Source of the DNA: Pseudomonadota bacterium
GTDB lineage: Bacteria > Pseudomonadota > Alphaproteobacteria > Rhizobiales > Beijerinckiaceae
NCBI GenBank assembly: GCA_028876585.1
Contig: JAGWRL010000158.1
Span: forward strand, 1-14,002
Direction: 5' to 3'
Length of the DNA: 14,002 nucleotides
In this document: piece after piece, positions 7,055 to 14,002 of the stretch
Position numbering within the stretch: the first letter of the stretch is position 1
Layout of the letters: each line of letters starts with the position of its first letter
The notes under the pieces: model-generated
The model's input: only the letters and a program-made list of their open reading frames with translations
Databases searched by the model: none
What the model was told of the DNA's origin: nothing
Translations under genes and position numbers: made by a program

Positions 7055-7603
7055 ACGCCCGATCGCTGCCGCGAAGAAGCGCTCAAGGACTTGCGCGCCT
7101 TTTCGGAAACGCCGGTCATCGTCCTGTCGGCGCGAGTGTACGAGGCCGAGAGACTCGAGGCGCTCGAACTCGGCGCCGACGATTATGGCGAGAAGCCGTT
7201 CGGCGTCGCCGAATTGATCGCGCGTCTGCGGGTCGCGCTGCGCCACGCGGCGCAACCTTCGCCGCCGCCCGACCGCATCGTCCTCGACCGGTTGGTCGTC
7301 GATCTCGACAGACGCCTCGTCAACCGCCACGGGACCGCGATCCACCTCACGTCCAAGGAATTCGATCTGCCCGCGGTGCTCGGGCGCGGCGCCGGCCGCG
7401 TGCTGGCTCATCGCCATATCCACGCCGCGGTCTGGGGACCGGCACGTGTTGACGCCGCGCGAAGCCTGCGAGGGCTGATGGGCCAATTGCGCGGCAAGAT
7501 CGAGCGCGATTCCACCAGCCCTGAGATCGTGCGAACCGGCCCGGCGTCCGTTAATGGGTGGTGGACCCGGGCCGTTGCAATAACTGACCTGCGCGACTGG
7601 TAA
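7055..7603 (+). pseudogene. kdpE: kdpE, response regulator of the Kdp system, 5'-truncated
   Basis: The frame is open from before 7055 to TAA at 7601-7603. Similarity begins at about PDRCREEALKDLRAF, in the middle of the receiver domain, and continues with PVIVLSARV, LGADDYGEKPFGVAELIARL (the conserved receiver Lys is in KPF) and VALRH. The winged-helix output domain follows: VVDLDRRLVNRHGTAIHLTS, KEFDLPAVLGRGAGRVL, AVWGP and PEIVRTGP. The N-terminal half of the receiver, including the phosphoacceptor Asp in the LLDLGLPD region, is lost at the junction with the IS66 remnant. The very end (ASVNGWW where PGVGYRW-like sequence is expected) is altered. Because the gene lacks its start and phosphorylation site, it is non-functional as a regulator. 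It lies on the kdpF-A-B strand, as in the usual operon. Confidence 0.88.
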
Positions 7604-7691
7604 GGAACTTCGTCTGAACTGCGGAGCCCCAATTTGCAACTACTATGCTTCGAGTGGGCCGGCCGCGTATCTCGAGCTGTTCGTTGACTTG

Positions 7692-7713
7692 AGTGGGGCG
7701 GCTCCACTTTTTT
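7692..7713 (+). terminator. Probable Rho-independent terminator of the former kdp operon
   Basis: AGTGGGG (7692-7698) pairs with CTCCACT (7702-7708) around a CGG loop, giving a 7-bp stem with one G-T pair. Six T residues follow at 7708-7713. It lies about 90 bases after the kdpE stop on the same strand and before the converging minus-strand genes, which is where an operon terminator belongs. The rest of 7604-7853 shows nothing recognisable. Confidence 0.6.
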
Positions 7714-7853
7714 CCACGCCCGCTCTCAGGTCTCGACGCGCAGAGCCATGGTGTCAGCGCTTGAATGTTGAGATCACTCCCAGGCGCGGCTCGCAATGGC
7801 GGCTTCCGTCCATATTTGTTCAGATGCCGTGAAACAATGCAGGCTTCCGCGGC

Positions 7854-9552
7854 CTACATTCTCAATCGCTTGCCCGCGCGATCGAAGGCCGCCCCGTCGA
7901 GCACACCTGCCCGGTGCGGCTGGCCGAGAGTCATGACCTCCAGCTCCGTCCTCGCCGCGAAATCGGGCCATAGATAGGCCAAGGCGCGCGATTGGTTGAC
8001 GTGGTCGCATAGGCCCAGCTTGATGCTTTTCCCGCCGGAGCGCCCGAGAGATCGAATATCGGTTCCTTGCCTGTCGCGTCGGCTGTCGTCGCCTCGATGA
8101 CCAAGGTGCGCAGCAACTCCCTGGCGGGCTTATCCGCGATGGCGGCGTAGGCTGACTTGTTCAGGAACTCTTTGTCCATTTTGATAAGGCGTGCGAACCC
8201 GGTTTCCTGCGGCCAATATCCCGGCGAGTAATCCCGGCCCAAACTGCCGTAGCCCTTCTCGACCCGCAAGCTCATCACGGCTCGACCGCCAACCGGCCCC
8301 GCGCCCAACCCTTGCCGACTTCAAGCAGGCTTTCAGAGAGGCGCGCCTGATCCGCCTCGTCGCAGTGCGGTTCCCAACCACACTCGCCGGTGAACGACAC
8401 CCTGAGCGCGACGCACTTGACGCCCGCCACCTCGATCCGAGCCGCTCGCATGAAGGGAACGGCGGCGTTCGACAGATCCCCGCTCGTCAACTGCATCAGC
8501 AATTCGCGCACCTTCGGACCCGCAACATTGACGCCCGCCTTCGCCTCTGTCACGCTGGCCCATGACGTTCTCGCGGGCAGCGGCACCGCGTCGAAGTCGC
8601 GCTTGTGATAGCGTTCGGCCATGCCCGAGCCGATCATCGCATCGTCATCTTCACCCAGACACGTCACGGTGAAGTCACCCGCGATCCCGCCGCGTTCGCC
8701 GATCAAAGGCGCGAGGCACGAACGGCTGGGCCGCGAGGGACTCCGGTCGGCCAGAAGCGTGTCGAGCCAAGCTTTTGCGCCGGGTCCGGTGACACAGGTG
8801 CGGGCAACCTTTGAGATGTCGATGATTCAAGCTCGGGTCCAAAGCCCAGCGGCGTGCCGTTCTCGGCCAGACTTTCATGTCCTTCTCATAGGCCCCACCC
8901 AACACCCTCTTACCTTCCTTGCGCAGATAATATTCACCGTCGCGATCGGCGACCGAGGGTAGGCGGCGATCCAACGCGGCGATTTCGGCGATGGTCTCGA
9001 TGACCAAATACTGGTGTTTGGTTGGGAACGACGGCAGTTCGAACCCGGGGAGTTGCGCAACTTCGCGCGCCCAACGCCCGGCCGCATTCACCCGCCATTG
9101 CGCATGACTCCGTCCGTGCGGCGTCTCCACGATCCAGCCGCCATCGGGCTGCGCCAACGTTGCCGTGACTGGACAATAGCGGTGGATTTTCGCGCCGCGC
9201 GCCCTCGCCCCGGCTGCATAGGCCATCGTAACGCCGGACGGGGCGACATTGCCGCCCTGCGGCTCGTACATGATGCAGCGGATGCCGTCGAAATTGACGA
9301 ACGGATGCAGCCGTTCGACTTTGGACCAGTTCACCTCCCAGAAGTCCATACCGTAATTGCGCACCTTCGCCGCTTGCAGCCGCAATTGGTGTTCGCGCCC
9401 TTCCATTTGCGCCAGATACAGGTTGCCTGGCTGGAAAATGCCGCAGCCCCGGCCGGTCTCAGCCTCCAACTCCTCGTAGAGCCCCATCGTGCAATGTTGC
9501 AGGCGGCTAATATTCGTGCTGTCGTGCAGACCGTGAATATTCGCGGCGGGCA
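7854..9552 (-). pseudogene. Dimethylglycine/sarcosine-dehydrogenase-like FAD-GcvT protein, degenerate
   Basis: On the minus strand the FAD-oxidoreductase part is recognised from NIHGLHDSTNISRLQHCTMG through FQPGNLYLAQ, PFVNFDGIRCIMYEPQGGNV, VNAAGRWAREVAQLPG, KHQYLVIE and GAYEKDMKVW. After a frameshift near 8868 it jumps to a GcvT-like domain: VTGPGAKAWLDTLLADR, GDFTVTCLG, VAGPKVRELL, LSNAAVPFMRAARIEV and FTGECGWE. Two more frameshifts (about 8280 and 8035) separate SLRVEKGYGSLGRDYSPGYW from the C-terminal LEVMTLGQPHRAGVLDGAAF, which ends at 7854. Relatives of about 800 residues oxidatively demethylate dimethylglycine or similar amines and pass the methyl group to tetrahydrofolate. The FAD Rossmann start with its GxGxxG motif and about 200 internal residues are missing. 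Its first residues are fused in frame to MttB sequence. Confidence 0.88.
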
Positions 9553-10351
9553 GGCTGACCGGCGTTATCGCCCCCATCAGGGTGAACCGGGTGATGGTGA
9601 GGGGCTGGCCGTGCTCAGCCATGGCGATCAACCCATCGCCCATCGCTTCGTCCAGCAGGCGGCGGATTGACTTATATGATGGTGATGACGCCGGGGTCGC
9701 GCGCTATCTTCTCCATCGTGATCCCGCGCGAAATCGCCGTCATGCGGATGCCGTCCATCGCGCGGGCGCGTCCGATGACGGTGCAGTGATAATTCAGGTC
9801 GGATAAGGTGAAATTGACGAGATGCGCGTCGAGATGCCGGTTGTTCGCCGGCAATTCCTGCGGCGCGGTCACCAGATTGCCGATCATGTGGATGGCGTTG
9901 AAATGGCGCGCGAGGCGGATGAATTCTGATAGTCGGTCAGATTGCCAGACCTGCGTACGTTTATCGGATCGTGAACGTTGGGCGGACCCGCGACGAGGCC
10001 GAACACCAGATGATCGTCGCCCAAGGTCACGGTCGTGGCCGGGTTGCGCGGGGTGAGGCAAAACCTCTGCGGCACGGTCTTCAGCGCCTCCGACACCAGG
10101 CCCTCGTCGATCCGAACGATTCCTTCCTCGTCGATCTTCGCCCCGGCGCGCGCGAACAGCGCCCGCACATTGGCGCGCAACACCTTGATCCCCAACTTAT
10201 TGAGAATGCGAATCGAGATATCATGTAGATCCTGCATCTGATCAGGCGAGGGCATCTCCATCGGCGGATACGGATTGCGCACGTTCCGCCAAGGCATTTG
10301 CGCGATCGCCGCCCCGGCCTTGTCGCGTCGCAATTGTCGCGCTGCCCTCAT
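9551..10351 (-). pseudogene. MttB-family (trimethylamine/betaine methyltransferase-like) protein, truncated
   Basis: The start ATG at 10351 overlaps the stop of the upstream MmgE/PrpD gene as ATGA, so the two were translationally coupled. The N-terminus has MPWRNVRNPYPPMEMPSPDQ (19-38), ILNKLGIKVL, FARAGAKIDEEGIVRIDEGL, NPATTVTLGDDHLVFGLVAG and PNVHDP. After a frameshift near 9928 come FIRLARHFNAIHMIG and LPANNRHLDAH; after another near 9670 come LLDEAMGDGLIAMAEHGQPL and FTLMGAITPVSLP, the typical MttB centre. It then stops at about 9551, where dehydrogenase sequence begins in frame. About 267 codons of a usual 480-520 remain. Family members without pyrrolysine demethylate quaternary amines such as glycine betaine to a corrinoid protein. 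The pyrrolysine region would lie in the missing half, so substrate class cannot be read here. Confidence 0.88.
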
Positions 10352-11715
10352 GCCTTGCCCTCGTCCCTTGTACTCGTGGCGTCTCGCGCCGAGTCGGACT
10401 GATGCTTTGACGTCACCGAGTCGAGGCCGGATCTGAGCAGGTTGATCAGATCGTCCGCACGCGCCGTTGGAGCGTCAAGATTGAAGATCGCGGCCTCGGC
10501 GCCGTCGCGGCGGGACCAACCGAGACCCGTCGCCAGACCGCGGCACTTGTCGAGGAGTTCAGCCTCGCGCAATGGCTCTTCGGGGTCACCGCGAGCCGCC
10601 ATTGGCGCATAGCGCAAGGTCGCGGCGATGCGGCGGCGCGCGGGACATTCGGCGCTGAGCAGCAGGTCTACTGCGACCTCAATGCGCGCGAGCATGTCCG
10701 CGATGAGCGGATCCATGAGCCCGTTCGCCACGATTTCCGCCACGCCAATCACGCCACGCACGACCATCGCCGTCACGGGAGGTCCGAGCGCGTATTGCGC
10801 TTGCTCGGTCGTCGCGGGCAGGGCGACGCCAAACCTCGCGCCTTCAGCGAAGGCGCCAATCTGGATGCGTTCGATCTCATCGCCGCATACCCGGTGTTCG
10901 CGCATCAGCATGGCGACCGCTTCGATCGCCGGCTGCGCCCAGCGGCACACGGGCCACGGCTTGAAATATTGCTCCTGTATGCGCCAACGGGCGCCCAAAC
11001 CGGCCCAAATAGCCGCCAGCGGCTCGGCTTCCACGGTCAGCGCTGTAGCCCCAATAAACCCCGCCGCGGCGAGATCGCCGGCGGAGATGCCGGCGAGCGC
11101 GCTTAAACTCGATGCGTCCTTGACTATTGTCGGATGGTCGATGCAGCGCATCATCTGACTGCGCGGCCCGTGATATTCGGCAATGCCAGGCGCGTGGCGG
11201 GTCGCTTCGTAGGAAAGGCCGAGCACGCGCGCAGACATGGCGGCGACGCCGGTCGCATTCCAGGCGCCGGACGTGTGATAGTCGCTGGCGCTCGCATGCA
11301 GCGCCAGGCCGGTGCGCGTGGCGATTTCGTAGCCAACTATGCACGCGGTGAGGACTTCTCGGCCATCGAGCCGCCGCGTCGTCTGCGCCAACGCGACGAG
11401 GGCTGGAACCAGGGCGACCCCAGCATGCCCCTTGGTCAGGCGATGGCCTTCCTTGGCGTTCAACAAATCGATCGTCGAGGCGCCCGCGAAAGAAGCCCCC
11501 GCGCGGCTGACGGCGCGTCCATCAAATAAACGATGCGCCGCGGGCGCGCGTCCGGCGCCACAATGCGCAGCGGCGTAGTCGTGCACGATCGTCGATAGCC
11601 GAGTCATCCGGCCGGCTGCGGCGAAGCCGGCCAGCTCAATCAGGCATCGCTTGCCCTGTCGCGTCACCGCGGGCGGGACCTCGTCATAGGTCAGGCCGTG
11701 AATGAACTCAGTTAG
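10348..11715 (-). CDS. MmgE/PrpD family protein, open frame but start codon apparently lost
   Basis: About 454 residues of uninterrupted MmgE/PrpD sequence lie on the minus strand. Similarity starts at TEFIHGLTYDEVPPAV near 11712 and includes LTKGHAGVALVPALVALAQ, GYEIATRTGLALHASASDYH, TSGAWNATGVAAMSARVLGL, IAEYHGPRSQMMRCIDHPTI and YFKPWPVCRWAQPAIEA. The family includes 2-methylcitrate dehydratase and cis-aconitate decarboxylase; the substrate here is unknown. No ATG, GTG or TTG occurs in frame where similarity starts (the codon before TEF is CTA). The nearest in-frame ATG is at 11871, deep inside the nitrilase remnant, and would add about 52 Arg-rich shadow residues. Loss of ATG next to the nitrilase TAA is a likely explanation. 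The stop overlaps the MttB start as ATGA. It could still be translated by coupling or be a silent gene that has not yet frameshifted. Confidence 0.8.
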   Translation of the reverse strand, partial: LTEFIHGLTYDEVPPAVTRQGKRCLIELAGFAAAGRMTRLSTIVHDYAAAHCGAGRAPAAHRLFDGRAVSRAGASFAGASTIDLLNAKEGHRLTKGHAGVALVPALVALAQTTRRLDGREVLTACIVGYEIATRTGLALHASASDYHTSGAWNATGVAAMSARVLGLSYEATRHAPGIAEYHGPRSQMMRCIDHPTIVKDASSLSALAGISAGDLAAAGFIGATALTVEAEPLAAIWAGLGARWRIQEQYFKPWPVCRWAQPAIEAVAMLMREHRVCGDEIERIQIGAFAEGARFGVALPATTEQAQYALGPPVTAMVVRGVIGVAEIVANGLMDPLIADMLARIEVAVDLLLSAECPARRRIAATLRYAPMAARGDPEEPLREAELLDKCRGLATGLGWSRRDGAEAAIFNLDAPTARADDLINLLRSGLDSVTSKHQSDSARDATSTRDEGKA

Positions 11716-12556
11716 GCCGAAGGCCGCAATTGCCGCATCACCTTGGCCAGTTGTTCTGCAATCGGAGCCGGATCGGGCTCGCGGATCGTTGGCAGGCGCT
11801 CGCGCGCGGCTGCGGCGATCGAGGGATCGAGCACCGCCTCGATCAACGCTTCCCCGCGCCCGCGATGGCAACGGTCATGCCCACGGCGTCGAGGATGTGG
11901 GAACCGCCCCCGAACCGATGCGGACCGCGAGCCCCACTATGATTGGCGAACCTGACCGGGAGGCCATAGAGCAGCGCCGTGTGCCGCAGCACCACGTCCC
12001 AACCCGAGGGGTTGTCAAAGCCAGCGCCCACGGCATCGCGCGCCGATGCCGCCGACGCGAGCAAGAGTTCGGCGCCCGCAAGCTCGGCGAGCCAGGGCGG
12101 CGCGGGGTTCCAGAGATCGGCGCACATCAGCGTTGCGAATTTCTGCCCGCCAAACCCGACCGGCGCCTCCAGCGCTCCACCCCCAACGTAAAGCTAGCCT
12201 TCCGCCAGATTGCCGTAAGTCGGCAGGTTGAGTTCGCGATGAAAGCCGAGCCGTCGCCGCGCGCCGACGAGCACCTTCGTATTAAAACCGCAGCCGTCCT
12301 CGCCACGCTCGATGAAACCGAAGGACACCGCCATCGGGCCCGCGGCGTCCATGCAGGCGCGAAGGGGCGCGGCGTCCACGGAAAGCGCCAACGCGCCGCA
12401 GTCCGGCGCCGACAGATAATCGGTCAGTGACAATTCAGGGAGCAACAGACGATCGATCAACCGATGCTGGGCCTGTTCGCAAGAGCAGAGGTGGCGTTGA
12501 AGGTTGGCGGCGACATCCCCGGCGACGCAGGCGATCTGTGCGATAGCGGGCTTCAC
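11712..12556 (-). pseudogene. Nitrilase-superfamily (carbon-nitrogen hydrolase) protein, inactivated
   Basis: The likely start is the GTG at 12556 (VKPAIAQIACVAGDVAANLQ). The catalytic Glu is in LLPELSLTDYL and AAGPMAVSFGFIERG follows. The catalytic Lys position reads HRELNLPTYG where relatives have RKLNLPTYG, so Lys is replaced by Glu. A TAG at 12194-12196 interrupts after YGNLAEG; in the same frame come LYVGGGALEAPVGFGGQ and KFATLMCADLWNP, with the catalytic Cys, then DAVGAGFDNPSGWDVVLRHT, LLYGLPVRFANHSG and FGGGSHILDAVGM. A frameshift near 11850 precedes the C-terminus LPTIREPDPAPIAEQLAKVM, which ends at 11712. Family enzymes hydrolyse amides or nitriles through a Glu-Lys-Cys triad. The substrate is unknown; the neighbours suggest an amine-derived amide. 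At about 280 codons the length is near normal. Confidence 0.88.
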
Positions 12557-12621
12557 TGCTTTTCCCGAGAGTGCTGCGGGCGAGCGCCGTAGACGCCCGT
12601 CCAATAATGAGACCGCCAGCG

Positions 12622-13294
12622 TCAGATCAGGCCCTGTTCCTTCAGGACGGTCGTGGACAATTCTTCGCTCGTCCTTTTGTTCACGTCGACCGAAGCGCTC
12701 AGCCGCGCCTTGGTTGCGTCGTCGAGATCGCTGGAGAAGTCATTCAGGATCTCGCCACGCCTAGGATTTGTTAACAGTCGCTTTGCGGATGACCGCGTCA
12801 ACGGCTAATTCGGGAAATAGCCCTTGTCGTCCTTGAACACGACGAAATGGAAGGCCGGTATGCGCCCATCCTCGCAAACACAAGGCCGACGTCAACCTGC
12901 GACTCTTACAACGTCTGATAAGCCAGACCCGTGTCCATGCGCACGATGTTGTCGCGACCATACTCGACCCATACGCCTTCTGCAGCGACATCAGGCCGTC
13001 GGCACGCGCGCAGAATTCCGCGTTGCTGCCGAAATTCAGCGCCGCGCCGGTGTATTCTCGACAAAGGTCAATCTGCCCGGATTCCACGGCCTGCCGAAGC
13101 GGCGCGGCGCCGAGCCCGGCGCGCTTGTCGACCTGGACCCCATTAGCCGTGAGCAACTGAGTTGTCAGCTCGGACATTATCTGTTGCTCGCTGCAATTCT
13201 TTCCGCCAACAACAATGGCCTGTGCATAGGCGACGCTGGGCGCGAGCAGGGCGATCGCCCCGATGGCGGCGCGCCGCTAACACTTGGTACGCAT
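12622..13294 (-). pseudogene. Glycine betaine/choline-type ABC transporter substrate-binding protein (OpuAC family), inactivated
   Basis: The ATG at 13294 has a good Shine-Dalgarno site, but codon 6 is TAG (13277-13279). Beyond it the signal peptide is still readable (RRAAIGAIALLAPSVAYAQA), followed by the mature start IVVGGKNCSEQQIMSELTTQ, VDKRAGLGAAPLRQAVESGQ and IDLCREYTGAAL. Roughly 60-80 residues then seem to be deleted before NFGSNAEFCARADGLMSLQK. Frameshifts follow (near 13075, in MDTGLAYQTL and VDVGLVF, and again near 12900 and 12765). The C-terminus EILNDFSSDLDDATKARLSA, VDVNKRTSEELSTT and VLKEQGLI ends with TGA at 12622. Such periplasmic proteins bind quaternary amines through aromatic cages. 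The gene lies 26 bases after the permease, as in an ABC transporter operon. About 224 codons remain of about 300. Confidence 0.88.
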
Positions 13295-13301
13295 TGTTTG
13301 T

Positions 13302-13308
13302 CTCCTCC
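13302..13308 (-). promoter_or_regulatory. Shine-Dalgarno site of the substrate-binding protein gene
   Basis: The minus strand reads GGAGGAG immediately followed by ACAAACA and ATG at 13294. This strong site, 7 bases before the ATG, together with the signal peptide that follows, fixes 13294 as the original start even though a stop codon now stands at codon 6. Confidence 0.75.
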
Positions 13309-13320
13309 GGTTGGTTGCTA

Positions 13321-14002
13321 TTATCTCAACGGGTTCCCGCCGCGCAGTCTCAACCAGACCTGAGTCTGGCCAATGGCAACATCCACGAGACTCGCGAGCA
13401 TCGCGGTCGGGATCGCTCCCGCCAGCCACATGCCCGGCTCCGTAAGATCGATGCCGGTGAAGGTAAGTTCGCCAAGCCCGCCGCCGCCCATGAAGAACGC
13501 CAGCGGAACCGTGCAGACGTTGATGGCGGGCGCCGTGCGCAATCTCCTGAGGATGACGAAGGCGGCGTTTGGCAGCTCGACGCCCATCAGGATTTGCCCC
13601 TGGGCCATGCCCATGCCCTTCGCCGCTTCGAGCAGATGCGCCGGCACGGCGCGCAGACCCGTATTCGTATTCAACACGATCGTCATCAACGTGACCACGA
13701 CCAGGCCGAAGATGGCGGCCGGGGCGCCGATGCCGAATACTGACATGGCGAGCGCCAGGATCGCTAACATCGGATTAATGGTCCCGAAGTTGACGATCTG
13801 GATGAAGTAGTTGGCGTAAGGCCGGATCGCAGGTCGCGTCAGCGCGACCCCAACGGAATTCCAATAGTGATCGCAATGGCGCTCGAAATAGCCACCAACA
13901 GGATATATTGGCGCGCGACATAGACGACGTACTCGCTTTGACTGAGCGCCGCCGAAGCGAGGCCACGCGATTGCGCAAAGGCTCCGGCCGCGAATACTGA
14001 CC
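13321..14002 (-). pseudogene. Betaine/choline-type ABC transporter permease, frameshifted and partial at the window edge
   Basis: The protein enters from the right edge on the minus strand with SQSEYVVYVARQYILLVAIS and SAIAITIGIP, a first membrane segment. A frameshift near 13857 turns that frame into a stop; similarity continues in the next frame with VGVALTRPAIRPYANYFIQI, NFGTINPMLAILALAMSVFG, IGAPAAIFGLVVVTLMTIVL, the permease EAA loop (EAAKGMGMAQGQILMGVELP) and a glycine-rich AFFMGGGGLGELTF segment. It ends with TAA at 13321. This is the OpuB/ProW-type inner-membrane subunit of a quaternary-amine importer. Its ATP-binding subunit is not in the window. Everything before about 14000 is unseen, so the full state of the gene is unknown. 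A single frameshift is the only clear lesion. Confidence 0.85.

Noticed and set aside
11716..11871. N-terminal 52-residue extension of the MmgE/PrpD frame from the ATG at 11871
   Set aside because: The extension is Arg-rich and lies in another frame over the conserved C-terminus of the nitrilase remnant; similarity to MmgE/PrpD starts only at about 11712.
11702..12430. A plus-strand open frame of 242 codons across the nitrilase region
   Set aside because: It shows no family resemblance and is antisense to recognisable nitrilase sequence on the minus strand.
3637..13294. In-frame TAG codons in kdpA, the nitrilase and the binding protein near an MttB-family gene, suggesting pyrrolysine or other stop recoding
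   Set aside because: TAG is the normal stop of gcl, glxR, the kinase and the 27-residue peptide here, other lesions use TAA or are frameshifts, and large deletions are present, so ordinary gene decay explains the pattern.
1..14002. CRISPR arrays, tRNA or rRNA genes, phage attachment sites
   Set aside because: No regularly spaced repeats, no cloverleaf with conserved TTCRA arm and no rRNA-like sequence were seen on either strand.

Overview
The window is GC-rich DNA (roughly 65% by eye) with the codon use and gene families of an alphaproteobacterium, most likely Hyphomicrobiales (Rhizobium / Bradyrhizobium / Methylobacterium / Beijerinckiaceae type). Only family recognition supports this placement; no rRNA or tRNA is present to confirm it. 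The window divides into a healthy left fifth and a long stretch of broken genes.

1-3127 (+): an intact, tightly packed glyoxylate-assimilation operon. It holds the end of glyoxylate carboligase (gcl), hydroxypyruvate isomerase (hyi), tartronate-semialdehyde reductase (glxR) and a MOFRL-type glycerate 2-kinase. Together they turn two glyoxylates into CO2 and a phosphoglycerate. The three genes seen from their starts have Shine-Dalgarno sites and read without interruption.

3128-7713 (+, with an IS66 remnant on -): the wreck of a kdpFABCDE potassium-uptake operon. A 27-residue membrane peptide and kdpF are intact. kdpA has lost about 200 codons and carries nonsense codons and frameshifts. kdpB has a nonsense codon and is cut off before its phosphorylation site. 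kdpC and kdpD are gone. In their place lies a collapsed IS66-family element (tnpA start, tnpC 3' part, and a truncated pRiA4b ORF-3-like gene). The 3' part of kdpE follows, then a plausible Rho-independent terminator.

7854-14002 (-): a decayed operon for uptake and breakdown of a quaternary or methylated amine. Read from right to left it has a betaine/choline-type ABC permease (runs off the window), its substrate-binding protein, a nitrilase-family amidohydrolase, an MmgE/PrpD-family protein, an MttB-family methyltransferase, and a dimethylglycine-dehydrogenase-like FAD/GcvT protein. All but MmgE/PrpD carry nonsense codons, frameshifts or deletions. MttB and the dehydrogenase are joined by an in-frame deletion into a chimeric reading frame. 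MmgE/PrpD keeps an open frame of about 454 codons but has no start codon where homology begins.

The intact left operon argues against general sequencing error. The right 11 kb look like an accessory segment under relaxed selection. The most interesting items are the gene content of the decayed amine operon, which suggests a pathway worth seeking in intact form elsewhere, the MttB/dehydrogenase chimera, and the layered erosion of the kdp locus.
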